Assembly: GCF_000222305.1 (NCBI RefSeq)
Contig: NC_015921.1
Coordinates: 806,001-870,000, forward strand
Direction of reading: 5' to 3'
From: Borreliella bissettiae DN127
GTDB lineage: Bacteria; Spirochaetota; Spirochaetia; Borreliales; Borreliaceae
Length of the DNA: 64,000 nucleotides
Shown here: one piece after another, positions 15,928 to 26,200 of the stretch
Layout: every line of letters begins with the position of its first letter
How positions within the stretch are numbered: position 1 is the stretch's first letter
Notes under the pieces: generated by a model
Databases searched by the model: none
Told to the model about the DNA's origin: nothing
The model's input: only the letters and a program-made list of their open reading frames with translations
Translations under genes and position numbers: made by a program

Positions 15928-17249
15928 TGCATTTTTTAGACGATAATATACAAATTAAAATAGATAAATTTTATAAAAAAAATTCTTTAAATAAAAATCG
16001 AGTTATTGTTGCTTTTTCTGGTGGGGCTGATTCTACAACTTTATTATTAAATTTGAAATATTACTTGAGCAATAATGTTATTGCATTTTATTTTGCGCAT
16101 TTTATTAGATCTGATAATGAACAAAATCAAGAGATAGAGCATGTAAGGGAGTTTTGCGATCTTTACAATATTGCTTTGCAAATTAAAAAATGCGATATAG
16201 ATATAAAAAGTGAATCGGCTAGGTTGGGAGTATCTATTGAAGAGCTTGCAAGGAAATACAGATACAATGCTTTAGAAAATGCTCTTAAAGAAAATGGCGC
16301 AAATTATATTGCACTTGCTCATAACGAGAACGATCAAATTGAAACAATAATTATGAGATTTTTTCAAGGATCTTTTTTGGATGGTCTTTCGGGTATTCCT
16401 TGTGTCAATAGAAACATTATAAGGCCCTTGCTTGAGGTTTCAAGGTTAGAAATTGAAAATTTTTTATCTTTGAATAATATTAAGGTTTTTGTTGATAGTA
16501 CAAATGCTCAAAATTTATATCTAAGAAATAGGGTTAGAAATAATTTACTACCCGCTATAAAAAATGTTTTTAAAGGATATGAAAAATGTCTTAAAAGAAT
16601 ATCTGAATTTTCAAAGGAATTTGCAGATTATTTTGAAAAAGATGAATTTTTTCCTGTTGAGAAAGGCAAATATTATTATTCTTTTGATTTGAAAACTTTT
16701 TTGGATTTTCCTAAATATTTGGTGTTTAGATTGATTTTTAAAATTTTAAATTCAGAAGGAATTGTAGCTAAAATTTCCTATAAGGCTCTTAATGAGGTGT
16801 TTAAAGTAGAGATTGGTAGAAAAAAAAATAATGTTTTGTTAAAAACCAATGATTTTTTTTTAGAAAAAAGGCATAATAAAATTAATTTAATTTTTAAAAG
16901 GGATGAAAAGTTTTACAAACCTTTTGATTTTATTTTGGAAGTTGGCAAATGGTATAGTTTATCTTTAGGTAAGATTTTGCTAAAATATTTAGAGTGTAAT
17001 GTAGCTACTGTATCAAGGTTAAAATGTTGTTCTTATGAGTTTAGGTATAAATTTTTTAAGGATAGATTTAAAGCAAAAAAATTTTTTTCTAAGTTTATAA
17101 GGTGTAATCCAGGTTATTTAATGTTGTTAGCATTGGATAACAGGTTAATTGGAATTGTTGATTTAAATACTTTAAACTTAGTATGGAGTGAAAAAAGCAT
17201 TCTTAAAAAAATTAGTATATCTTTGATTGGAGGGCTTTTAAAGGAATGA
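15927..17249 (+). CDS. tilS: TilS, tRNA(Ile)-lysidine synthase
   Basis: 440 residues. Makes lysidine at C34 of the CAU-anticodon tRNA-Ile so that it reads AUA codons, which matter in an AT-rich genome. The PP-loop SGGADSTT is at residues 31-38, followed by HFIRSDNEQNQEIEHVREFC, LAHNENDQIETIIMRFFQGS and RPLLEVSRLEI. The C-terminal half carries the tRNA-binding domain (EKSILKKISI near the end). ATG overlaps the pth stop; its own stop overlaps ftsH by 4 nt (ATGA). Confidence 0.96.
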   Translation: MHFLDDNIQIKIDKFYKKNSLNKNRVIVAFSGGADSTTLLLNLKYYLSNNVIAFYFAHFIRSDNEQNQEIEHVREFCDLYNIALQIKKCDIDIKSESARLGVSIEELARKYRYNALENALKENGANYIALAHNENDQIETIIMRFFQGSFLDGLSGIPCVNRNIIRPLLEVSRLEIENFLSLNNIKVFVDSTNAQNLYLRNRVRNNLLPAIKNVFKGYEKCLKRISEFSKEFADYFEKDEFFPVEKGKYYYSFDLKTFLDFPKYLVFRLIFKILNSEGIVAKISYKALNEVFKVEIGRKKNNVLLKTNDFFLEKRHNKINLIFKRDEKFYKPFDFILEVGKWYSLSLGKILLKYLECNVATVSRLKCCSYEFRYKFFKDRFKAKKFFSKFIRCNPGYLMLLALDNRLIGIVDLNTLNLVWSEKSILKKISISLIGGLLKE

Positions 17250-19162
17250 ATGGCAATAATAATATGAATAATAATGGAAAATCTAATAATAAAAAGAAGA
17301 ATAAAAATTGGATTTTAGGACTTGTTGTTGTTTTTCTAATTTCAGCGATATTTATGTCATATTTTATAAGGGGAGGGGAAAGCTATAAAAATGTTCCTTA
17401 TAGTACTTTTCAGAGTTATTTAGACAATGGCTTAGTTGAGTCTGTAGTGATAATTGATAAAAATTTGATTCAATTTGTTGTCAAGGGCTCTAACTTTGCA
17501 AAGTCTTATTTTTCTACCAGTATTCCCTATCTTGATATAAATTTACTTTCAGAACTAAAAAGTAAAAAAGTAGAGCTTAGCTCAGGGAAAAGTCAAGCTT
17601 CTCTGATTGGAGTTTTATTACAAACTTTGCCATGGATTTTATTTTTTATTTTCTTTTTCTTTATATTTCGTCAAACTCAAGGTGGCGGTGGAAAAGTTTT
17701 TACATTTGGGAAAAGTACCGCACAAAAGTATGAAGCTGGAAAGAATAAAATCACCTTTAAAGATGTGGCTGGTCAAGAAGAGGTTAAACAAGAGCTTCAT
17801 GAAGTTGTTGAATTTCTTAAAAATCCAAAAAAATTTGAAAAAATAGGTGCAAAAATCCCCAAAGGAGTGCTTTTAGTTGGTTCTCCGGGTACTGGCAAGA
17901 CTTTGCTTGCCAAAGCCGTTGCCGGTGAGGCTGGGGTTAGTTTTTTCCACATGTCAGGTTCTGATTTTGTTGAAATGTTTGTTGGGGTTGGAGCAAGTCG
18001 TGTTAGAGATTTATTTGATAATGCTAGGAAAAATTCTCCATGTATTATTTTTATTGATGAGCTTGATGCTGTTGGTAGAAGTCGTGGTGCGGGGCTTGGC
18101 GGTGGGCATGATGAAAGAGAGCAAACTCTTAATCAGCTGTTGGTTGAAATGGATGGGTTTGGAACGCATACCAATGTAATTGTTATGGCTGCTACAAATC
18201 GTCCAGATGTTCTTGACTCTGCTTTGCTTAGGCCTGGACGATTTGACAGGCAAGTAACAGTTTCTTTGCCTGATGTTAAGGAAAGAGAGGCAATATTAAA
18301 TATTCATTCTTCAAAAACAAAGCTTTCAAAAGATATTAATTTACAAGTAATAGCAAGGGCTACCCCTGGGGCTAGTGGTGCAGATCTTGCAAATTTAATT
18401 AATGAAGGGGCCTTAATAGCCGCAAGGAATAATCAAGATGAAATTTTAATGAAGGATATGGAAGAGGCCAGAGATAAAATATTGATGGGGGTTGCAAAAA
18501 AATCCATGACTATTACTGATAGGCAAAAGCTTGAGACTGCTTATCATGAGGCAGGCCATGCTTTGCTTCACTATTATCTTGAACATGCTGATCCACTTCA
18601 TAAGGTTACCATTATTCCAAGGGGCAGAGCGCTTGGTGTTGCATTTTCTCTTCCAAGGGAAGATAAGCTTTCAATAAACAAGCACCAAATTCTTGATAAA
18701 ATAAAGATATGTTATGGTGGTTATGCTAGTGAGCAAATAAATTTGGGCGTTACAACAGCAGGTGTTCAAAATGATTTAATGCAAGCTACTAGCTTGGCTA
18801 AAAAAATGGTTACTGAGTGGGGAATGGGTGAAGAAGTTGGCCCAATATTTTTAGTAGACGATGAAGCACCCATTTTCCTTCCAAAGGAGTTTTCAAAGGC
18901 TAAAGCTTATTCTGAAAACACTGCCGATAAAGTTGACAGAGAGGTAAAAAGAATACTTGAAGGATGTTTAAAAGAGGCATCAGATATCCTTGTAGAACAC
19001 AAGGATCAACTTGTTAAGCTTGCAAAAGAACTTGTTTTAAAAGAAACTTTGACAGACAAAGAAGTAAGAGAGCTTTTGGGTTTTGAGCCTAATAAAGATG
19101 AATATTTATTTTCAGCAGAATCTACTATAAAAGAAGTAAAGGAGGAAGATACAAAAGGTTAG
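17246..19162 (+). CDS. ftsH: FtsH, membrane AAA+ zinc metalloprotease
   Basis: 638 residues. Two membrane segments (about residues 23-43 and 128-147) flank a periplasmic domain. The AAA domain has Walker A GSPGTGKT near 212, Walker [12 protein letters not shown], and the second region of homology [19 protein letters not shown]. The zinc protease motif HEAGH is near residue 434. FtsH degrades unassembled membrane proteins and regulatory proteins at the cytoplasmic face. The N-terminal Asn-rich stretch ([19 protein letters not shown]) is low complexity. Starts 4 nt inside tilS; the next gene begins 5 nt after its stop. Confidence 0.98.
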   Translation: MNGNNNMNNNGKSNNKKKNKNWILGLVVVFLISAIFMSYFIRGGESYKNVPYSTFQSYLDNGLVESVVIIDKNLIQFVVKGSNFAKSYFSTSIPYLDINLLSELKSKKVELSSGKSQASLIGVLLQTLPWILFFIFFFFIFRQTQGGGGKVFTFGKSTAQKYEAGKNKITFKDVAGQEEVKQELHEVVEFLKNPKKFEKIGAKIPKGVLLVGSPGTGKTLLAKAVAGEAGVSFFHMSGSDFVEMFVGVGASRVRDLFDNARKNSPCIIFIDELDAVGRSRGAGLGGGHDEREQTLNQLLVEMDGFGTHTNVIVMAATNRPDVLDSALLRPGRFDRQVTVSLPDVKEREAILNIHSSKTKLSKDINLQVIARATPGASGADLANLINEGALIAARNNQDEILMKDMEEARDKILMGVAKKSMTITDRQKLETAYHEAGHALLHYYLEHADPLHKVTIIPRGRALGVAFSLPREDKLSINKHQILDKIKICYGGYASEQINLGVTTAGVQNDLMQATSLAKKMVTEWGMGEEVGPIFLVDDEAPIFLPKEFSKAKAYSENTADKVDREVKRILEGCLKEASDILVEHKDQLVKLAKELVLKETLTDKEVRELLGFEPNKDEYLFSAESTIKEVKEEDTKG

Positions 19163-19166
19163 GCAA

Positions 19167-20654
19167 GTGTTTATGTTTTATTTAAAGGTGATGTTCATTC
19201 TTTTTATTTCTATAAACCTATATGCAATTTCAGCCAAAGAAGATGAAGATATTTCAAATATTCTTTTCAATGAGTCTAAAAATTTTTCCAATTTACAAAA
19301 AGGAAATGATTTAATTTATGGATCTCTTGATTTCAATTTACTATCCTCAGATTCTCTTTATGAGCTTTCATTAAAAGAAAATGTTTCCTTAGCGGATAAA
19401 ATTTATTTATTAAAAGAAGCAATTAATGTTAATAACTTTAAGGTATCAACTCTTAAAGAAGTATACACTTATTATTTTGCATTGCTTTTAAGACAAAATG
19501 AAAATAAGAGTATGTATGAAGAAATTATTGCTTTGTATGGAAACTTAAATGAAGAATTACAAATAGATAAAGATTTGATTTGCATGAGACTTGAAGCTTC
19601 TGGAAGACTTGAAAGTTTTGGAGATGATTTTAAAAAAATTTTATTTAAAGCTTTTTCTTTGTATGGCAATGATTTTTTATTTTTTAAATGGTTTTTAAAA
19701 GAAGATAGGTTTTTTTTTAGTATTTTTAATACTATTAGATCAAAAGAAGATTTTTTCTTTACACCCGAAAACATTAATTATATATTTAGAAATTCAAATT
19801 TTAATTATGACAATTCTGTTTCTTTGTTTTCTTTTCTTAAGGACAAAATTAAAGAATATAATGGAATTCACGGTATTTATTTTTTAAAATACAAACTTTT
19901 AGATCCCGCTGAAGCTTATAGGGTTTTTAAAAAATTTCCTCCTGAGACAATAAATGAATATAAAATGTTTTATGATCTTTTAGAGGATCCCGACATGAAG
20001 AGTAAATTTTTAGAAGATTATAAAAGTTTATCAGGAATTTATTGTATTGATAGTAAAAATAATGTTGCCATACTCAAAGATGGAGTTTTAGTGGGTATTT
20101 TTTCGGGAATAGTAGATTTTGACAACAAATTTAGTTTAAATAGCAAATATTTTAATAAAATTTATTTTAAAGACAAGTCTCCAGTTTATTATGAGAATAG
20201 TTTGCTTGGTTATAAAATAAATTATTCTGTTTACCCTTACGTTGATATGATTGAGGTTCAATATCCTGATAAAAGGGATGTTTATACCTTTGCTTTACAT
20301 ACTTTTAAGTGCAATCTTTTTAATAATTTGGGTTGCAATTTAAATAGTCTTGGAATTAGGGAGTTGTTCTTGCTTGATATTAAAGATTTTTTTATTCCAA
20401 ATGCTTTAAATGTATTTTTTGAAAAAACCTCTGCTTTAGATATTAGATCAAGCTTAATAAGTAAAAAAAAATATTTTGGATCTAATTTAGTAGAAATTAA
20501 AAATTATGTGGTTGGAAGTTTGGTTTCAATTTATAGAAAAGTTAATGGTTCTAAAAAATTCAATTATATTGAGATTTATGAGAAAAATAAACTAAAAATA
20601 AAGAAAGCTTTATTGGATGATGATAGTTTTGAAAGTTTTTATTCTTTTGAATAA
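19167..20654 (+). CDS. Exported protein of unknown function
   Basis: 495 residues, GTG start at 19167 with AAAGG upstream; ATG 19173 is an alternative. The N-terminus is a signal peptide (FYLKVMFILFISINLYAISA). The rest is rich in Lys, Asn, Phe and Asp with many predicted helices in the first half (residues about 60-260, resembling TPR-like helical repeats) and beta-rich segments after about 290 (GVLVGIFSGIVDFDN, VYPYVDMIEVQYPDK). I recognise no domain with certainty. It lies directly downstream of ftsH and is probably co-transcribed, and by its signal should be periplasmic. Confidence 0.7.
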   Translation: MFMFYLKVMFILFISINLYAISAKEDEDISNILFNESKNFSNLQKGNDLIYGSLDFNLLSSDSLYELSLKENVSLADKIYLLKEAINVNNFKVSTLKEVYTYYFALLLRQNENKSMYEEIIALYGNLNEELQIDKDLICMRLEASGRLESFGDDFKKILFKAFSLYGNDFLFFKWFLKEDRFFFSIFNTIRSKEDFFFTPENINYIFRNSNFNYDNSVSLFSFLKDKIKEYNGIHGIYFLKYKLLDPAEAYRVFKKFPPETINEYKMFYDLLEDPDMKSKFLEDYKSLSGIYCIDSKNNVAILKDGVLVGIFSGIVDFDNKFSLNSKYFNKIYFKDKSPVYYENSLLGYKINYSVYPYVDMIEVQYPDKRDVYTFALHTFKCNLFNNLGCNLNSLGIRELFLLDIKDFFIPNALNVFFEKTSALDIRSSLISKKKYFGSNLVEIKNYVVGSLVSIYRKVNGSKKFNYIEIYEKNKLKIKKALLDDDSFESFYSFE

Positions 20655-20760
20655 AAATTTTAATGGAATTCTAAGTTATTAATTTTTCGACTTTTAATGT
20701 TAATGCTTTTTGTTGTTCTTTATTTGTATAATTGAATTTTAATTTACTTTAGGGGGATTT

Positions 20761-21864
20761 TTGGGCTTTTGTTTAGATTTTGCTAATAAAGAAGATACTA
20801 AATTAAATAACATCGTCTATATCAGTCATTTTGATTTTAAAATTAAGGTAAACTTAATTCTTGTAGTTGGACCTATGGGAAGTGGAAAAACAGAATATGC
20901 TGCAAAAATTTATAAAGATTCGCTTGTTGTAAGAAAAAAATCTCTCAAGGTATTGGGCAATATTATTAAAGGAAATAGAAGCAGGGTTAATGTATTTTTT
21001 ATTAGAAATTTTCTCGATAAGAGAAGGTTTCAAGATTATCCAGAAAACGTAATACCATATAGAGGTGGCGGAAAAGATAAAATTGATGAGATTGGTTTTG
21101 CTAAAAACTCTTTTGATATTGAAAATTTAATAGCTTCTAACCCCAATTGTGGCACTTTTATTATTGATGAGGCATGTTTTTATGATGAACGTTTAATTTT
21201 TGTTTTAAATAAAATTTCATTAAATGAGAATATTTTATTTATATTGCCTACACTGCTTTATAATTTTAGAAAAGAATCTTTTAATGATACTGCTAAGCTT
21301 TTGGTAGAATATTCAGATAAGCTTTATAAGCTTGGAGCTTATTGTGGGCACATTGATTGCATGGAAGAATCTTTTTTTTCGTATAGGTATTATTTTTACA
21401 ACAATAAAGAAATTCCAGCTCCTTATTTTGATCCTTTGCTTATTGTTGGTGGCGATGAAGAGATTGAATCTGCTATTTATCCAAATTACTCTACAAGATG
21501 TTCAATGCATCATTATCTTGTAGGCAAGGAATATTTTTTTTCTTTTTTAAAGCCATTTGCTTTGCTGTATTCAGAAGGGGATAAAAAATTTCTTGAAAAT
21601 GAGGTTGTAGCGTTAAGCACTGATGTTGAAAATTCAAATTTTGTAAATTCTTTAGCTAGTGAAAAAGCGTGTGTATTTAGATCTGAAATTTTAAGAAATA
21701 TTTTAGAACTGCCCTTTTTGGCAGAAAGAGCGTTAATAACTCTTTTCTCAGAATATAGCATCTTGAGTAAAGATAATTTTAAAGATCTTGTTTTTAAGTT
21801 TTCTTTAAATAAGGATTATATAAATAAAATTTTTTATTCCAAAGACGGCAAAGGATTTTTTTAA
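20761..21864 (+). CDS. tdk: Thymidine kinase-like protein, unusually long
   Basis: 367 residues, TTG start at 20761 with AGGGGG upstream. Type II thymidine kinase features are the P-loop GPMGSGKTEYAAKIY (37-51), a Walker B-like TFIIDEACFYDE (132-143), and a possible zinc-binding remnant in YPNYSTRCSMHHYLVGKEYFF. The usual family length is about 190-220, so about 150 extra residues are present, partly in the N-terminal 30 and mainly at the C-terminus. Borrelia relies on salvage of thymidine, and tmk lies close by on the other strand. A TATAAT at 20727-20732 may be the -10 of its own promoter in the 106-bp gap after the previous gene. Substrate assignment is moderate. Confidence 0.6.
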   Translation: MGFCLDFANKEDTKLNNIVYISHFDFKIKVNLILVVGPMGSGKTEYAAKIYKDSLVVRKKSLKVLGNIIKGNRSRVNVFFIRNFLDKRRFQDYPENVIPYRGGGKDKIDEIGFAKNSFDIENLIASNPNCGTFIIDEACFYDERLIFVLNKISLNENILFILPTLLYNFRKESFNDTAKLLVEYSDKLYKLGAYCGHIDCMEESFFSYRYYFYNNKEIPAPYFDPLLIVGGDEEIESAIYPNYSTRCSMHHYLVGKEYFFSFLKPFALLYSEGDKKFLENEVVALSTDVENSNFVNSLASEKACVFRSEILRNILELPFLAERALITLFSEYSILSKDNFKDLVFKFSLNKDYINKIFYSKDGKGFF

Positions 21865-22490
21865 TAATAGTTTGGTCTTTGTTCAAAAAATGCTTTAGTT
21901 TCGTCAATTCTTAGTAGTTCTTTTTTAAGAATGTCATAGTAATTAAGCTTTTTAAGAGAAATTTTATGATATTCATCTTCCCAGTTTGTTATTCCATCAT
22001 TTTCCAGCTTAACAGACTTGTAATTTTCAAGTTTTTTGTGGTATTTTAGTGCTTCATTGTAGTAATTAATAGCCATTTGATACAATTTTTTTGATTTTTC
22101 TAGATTGAGAATAATTCCATTTTTTTCTGGAGTTTTGAAAAAATATAAATTTCTTGTATCGAATAGATCTCCTAAATATAAATTTTGCTTAACTAAAAGC
22201 AAGTTTATATGCATTTTGAAAAGAAGTTTATATTTTTCCCACTGTTTTTTAGTTTCTATTTTAGTTAATGAGTATTTTGGATTTCCAAATGGGTATTTTA
22301 AGGCTTTTTGAAGAAAAAATATATTTTTTTTGTAGTTTTCAGGCTTCTTTTTCATTTGAGAGTTAAAGATTACATACCATTGTTCTGCATAATAAAATTT
22401 GGACGATGCATTTACCCTTACAACTGCAATTAAGAGAAATAAAATTAAATTTATTTGGAAGGTGGCGTTTTTAAAGATATAATTAATCAT
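21861..22490 (-). CDS. Exported protein of unknown function, spirochete type
   Basis: 209 residues with an N-terminal signal or anchor (residues 9-28, then ASSKF). The remainder is strongly basic and helical: repeated Tyr/Lys-rich segments such as FYYAEQWYVIFNSQMKKKPENYKKN and YQMAINYYNEALKYHKKL, the latter TPR-like. No known domain is recognised. It is downstream of tmk on the minus strand (13-nt gap) and ends convergently with tdk, the two stop codons overlapping by 4 nt. Confidence 0.65.
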   Translation of the reverse strand: MINYIFKNATFQINLILFLLIAVVRVNASSKFYYAEQWYVIFNSQMKKKPENYKKNIFFLQKALKYPFGNPKYSLTKIETKKQWEKYKLLFKMHINLLLVKQNLYLGDLFDTRNLYFFKTPEKNGIILNLEKSKKLYQMAINYYNEALKYHKKLENYKSVKLENDGITNWEDEYHKISLKKLNYYDILKKELLRIDETKAFFEQRPNYY

Positions 22491-22503
22491 ATGATTAATT
22501 ATA

Positions 22504-23112
22504 TTAGAATTTTATTAGATTAAAAATTTTTTTTGCGTTTTCTTCTAAATTATCTTTTATTGAATTATCAATGTAAATCACATTAATTTTTTTTTCCAGT
22601 TTTTTAAATGTTTTCAAGTATTTTAGAGTAATTTGTTCAAAAGTTTTGTATTTTTCAAGCTCAAAAAGATCACTTTGTGTTCTATTTTTTTGTATTCTTT
22701 CATAAGCTATATTTGGATCTGTTTCAATAAAGAATACTTTTTCAGGCAATGGAAAATTTTTATTTAATTCATATCCTAATTTTCCTTGATAGGCAATTGA
22801 TGAGAATAAATAGCGATCAGTTATTATTTTTACGGGTTTTGTGTTTAAAATTTCTATTATTCCACCTTTTTTATATAAATGGTCGTGTCGATCTGCAGCA
22901 TAAAGATATGCAAATGTTGATTCTTTTAAAGGATTTTCAAAATTCATTAATTGTTCTCTTATCATTTCTCCAATTATTCCGCTTGATGGTTCTTTTGTAA
23001 AATAATACCTTGATTCATCGTTGCAAAGAGTTTTTAGTTTATTGGTGATACTTGTTTTTCCGCTTCCATCAATTCCTTCTATGCAATAAAAGTTTTTCAA
23101 TATTTTAATCAC
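22504..23112 (-). CDS. tmk: Thymidylate kinase
   Basis: 202 residues. Phosphorylates dTMP to dTDP. P-loop EGIDGSGKTS at residues 12-21, the DRY-type motif ITDRYLFSSIAYQG, and VFFIETDPNIAYERIQKNRTQSDLFE, where the lid region is found. Together with the kinase at 20761 it would complete dTTP synthesis from thymidine. It diverges from tamB across an 88-bp gap occupied by a large palindrome. Confidence 0.93.
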   Translation of the reverse strand: MIKILKNFYCIEGIDGSGKTSITNKLKTLCNDESRYYFTKEPSSGIIGEMIREQLMNFENPLKESTFAYLYAADRHDHLYKKGGIIEILNTKPVKIITDRYLFSSIAYQGKLGYELNKNFPLPEKVFFIETDPNIAYERIQKNRTQSDLFELEKYKTFEQITLKYLKTFKKLEKKINVIYIDNSIKDNLEENAKKIFNLIKF

Positions 23113-23137
23113 AAATATTTTTTCTTCCTTTCTTTTG

Positions 23138-23191
23138 TTGTCAATAATAATTAGGTTATCGATAATTATTATATAATAATAATTATCGATA
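23138..23191. promoter_or_regulatory. Promoter of tamB-bamA-skp overlapped by a 35-bp palindrome
   Basis: TTGTCA (23138-23143), 17-nt spacer and GATAAT (23161-23166) form a good plus-strand promoter. It is overlapped by a perfect inverted repeat with 16-bp arms, 23157-23172 and 23176-23191, around a 3-nt ATA centre; the arms contain ATCGAT. The palindrome also holds TATAAT on both strands, so the divergent tmk promoter may share it. tamB starts at 23201 with only a weak ribosome site. Confidence 0.6.
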
Positions 23192-23200
23192 TATGAGTTT

Positions 23201-26200
23201 ATGAATTTGTTGTTTTTGAGAAATAAGACATTTTTATTCTTGATTTTACCATTTTTTATTTTTGTTTTAATAATTTTTTCAATTAATCTATTTGTTCAAG
23301 TTCAAATTTATTCTGCAAAGTTTTTTGCTATAAAATATCTTGAATCAAAATTTGGCTTTAGCATTAAATATGATAAAATTTCACCTTATTTCTTGTCGTC
23401 AATCAAGATAGACGGTTTAGAGTTAAGCTTGGATGGAAAAGATAAAATATTAATAGATATTGTTAGGGTAGATTTAAATTTGTTTAAATTAATTTTAGGC
23501 GATGAAAATATTATTTTAAATGTTTATGTTAAAGGGAGTAATTTTAATTTTGATATAAACGACTTTAGTTTATCTAGTGGTTTAAATCCTAGCAATGTTT
23601 ATCCTGACAATGGCAATGTAATTTTAAATAAAATTTTAAACTATCTTTATAGATTAAATATTAATTTAGAAAATATCAATATTAATATTAAGCTTAATAA
23701 TAGTAGTTGGTTGAATTTTAAAGTTAAAAATTTTTCCTTAAGTACCGTAGATGAAGATTTTTTATTTAGCTCTGTAGTTGATTTTAGTGCTGTTAAAAAT
23801 TTAGAAATTAATTTGCCATCCGAAAAAGTTGATGATGGTATTTTAAATTCAACTTTCTATTTTGAGGGGAAATTCAAAAAAGGCTTTAAGGATGGTTATA
23901 TTAATTTTAGTTTTTTTGAGCTTAAAACAAGTTATTTTTCTTTACTTGAGCAAGGGTTCCAAATAAATTATTCAAAAGGAAATTTAAAAATTTTTAATTT
24001 ACGAAGAGAGAATTTTGATTTTAATTTAAGTTATGATAAGGCCAATGGTTTTGTTCAATTAGATGCTTTATTTTTCAATATTAATCTTTTAGATTGGATT
24101 AAGCTAAACAAAGGTTTTGAAGTTTATAAAGATTATTTTGACATAAGTTTAAATGGTCAATTGGCATTTTCTTATGATTTTAAGGATAAAGATTTAAGAT
24201 ATGCAGGAATAATAGATTCGTCTTTAAATGTAGACACTATAGGCAAAGAAATTCAAGGCTTACAGCTTGAAATCAAGGGGGATGATAGAATTGTAAGTGT
24301 TAAGAATGCTTTTTTAAAGCTTAAAAGGGGAGTTGTAAACTATAAAGGTTATTATTCTCTTAAAGATTTGCTTCCAATAGGGCGTCTTAACTTTAAGTCT
24401 GCAAAAATTTTAAACTTTAACGATCTAAATGGGTATTTGGATTTTAATAAAGATAAAGATATTTTTTTGGTTAAGTCTGATAATTTTAGTCTTGGAAATC
24501 TTAGTTTTCAAAATTTAAGTTTAAAAACTTCTTTTTTAAAGGATAAAATTTTTGTTGACTATTTGATTTATTTGGAAAATAAAGAATCTCAAATTTCTTT
24601 AAAAGGAGATCTTAATGATGAAGAATTTTCTTTTAATTTGGGCATTAAAGAATTTCCTTTGCTTTTTTTAAAAGAAGTTATTCCCAGCTCTCACTTAATA
24701 AATCTTTTTCCCAAGGCTTTATTTTCAGGTAAGTATTTAAATTTAATTTCTGATTTTAATTTAAATAAATTTGATTATCATAAAAATAAATTAAAAAAAT
24801 TCAATTTAATGGTATTTTCAAAGTTAGACAATTTTAAATTTGTGTTTGATGCTAGTGGAGAAAAAAAATTTTACAAATCAAACAATTTCGATTTGCAGTA
24901 TAATGATCACAATTTGCATTCCAGTCTGTTTGTTGAGCTACTTGAAAGTGGATTTAATATTAGTACGAATTTTTCTTATTTGAACAAAGTTTATCCTTTG
25001 CATTTTAATTTTAATCTTAAAGATAAGTTTATTGTTGCCGAATCTCCTCTTGGTATCAAATTAGATTTTAATTATTTTGATTCTAAAATAGTTTATGTCC
25101 TTAATGTTAATAATTTTAGAGTTTACAATAAAACTTCTGATCTTTTGATAAATATAAATTTTAATGGAAATTATTTAGGCTTTAATGAAGATTTGAAATT
25201 TAAAATAGATAAGTTTAATATAATAAAAGCTTCTAAAATACCTGCCTATAATTTCAGTTTTGGTTTTAAGGGTTTATATGAATATGATAGATTGTACATT
25301 TCTGATGTTAAACTTATAAACAAACTTTCAAATTTGCAAGGATATGGACAATTTAATTTAAAAGATAATTTTAATGGAAGTTTGAATCTATTTTCTAGCT
25401 TAAATTCAGAGAGATATTTTTTAGGAATTAATTCCGATGAATATGGAAGTTATTTTTTGCTTAAATTTCAAGACTTAGATTTTTACAATTTTAATTCTTT
25501 ATCCCTTTTAGAGGGAAAGGTTAATGGTAATTTTTTGCTAAATTTTAAAAAGAATGATTTTAAAAATTATTCCTTGAGTGGATATCTTGAGGCAGATAAA
25601 TTAACTTTATTGGGCGTTCCAGTTCAGTTTTCTATGAATTTAGGATTATTGGACAATAAGCTTAACATATATGATATAAAAGCCAAGCGCAATAAAAAAG
25701 AGTTTCTTACTGGAAGCCTAAGATACGATTTAAGCAGTTCTATAGGCGTATCTAATATAATTTTTAATAGCGACTTGTTTTCTTATAAGTTTAATGCAAA
25801 TTTTAGAAACTTCCAAAGTGGAGATGAAGAGCAATTTGGAGTTTTGAAAACCAAAACAGAGGGTGAATTTTTCTTTAGAGATATTAAATATAAAAATGAA
25901 TTTTTATCCAATCTTACGATTGAATTTAGTAATGATTTTGAAAAATTTAATATGACCTCAATTGATTATGATCTTATTAATGTTTTATACCATTATGGCA
26001 GCGGAGAATATAGCTTTATTTTAAAAGATTATTTGCCTCTTAGTTTTAATTCGTCAGGCAAAATAATTAAAAATAAAATTCTTGGAAGTGTAAGAGATAT
26101 TAAATTTGATTCAAAAATAATCACCAAAGATTTTTTGGATTCACATTCTTTATTTAATGTTGACAATCAGTTTATTCTTTATGATCTTGTTTTAAATGGC

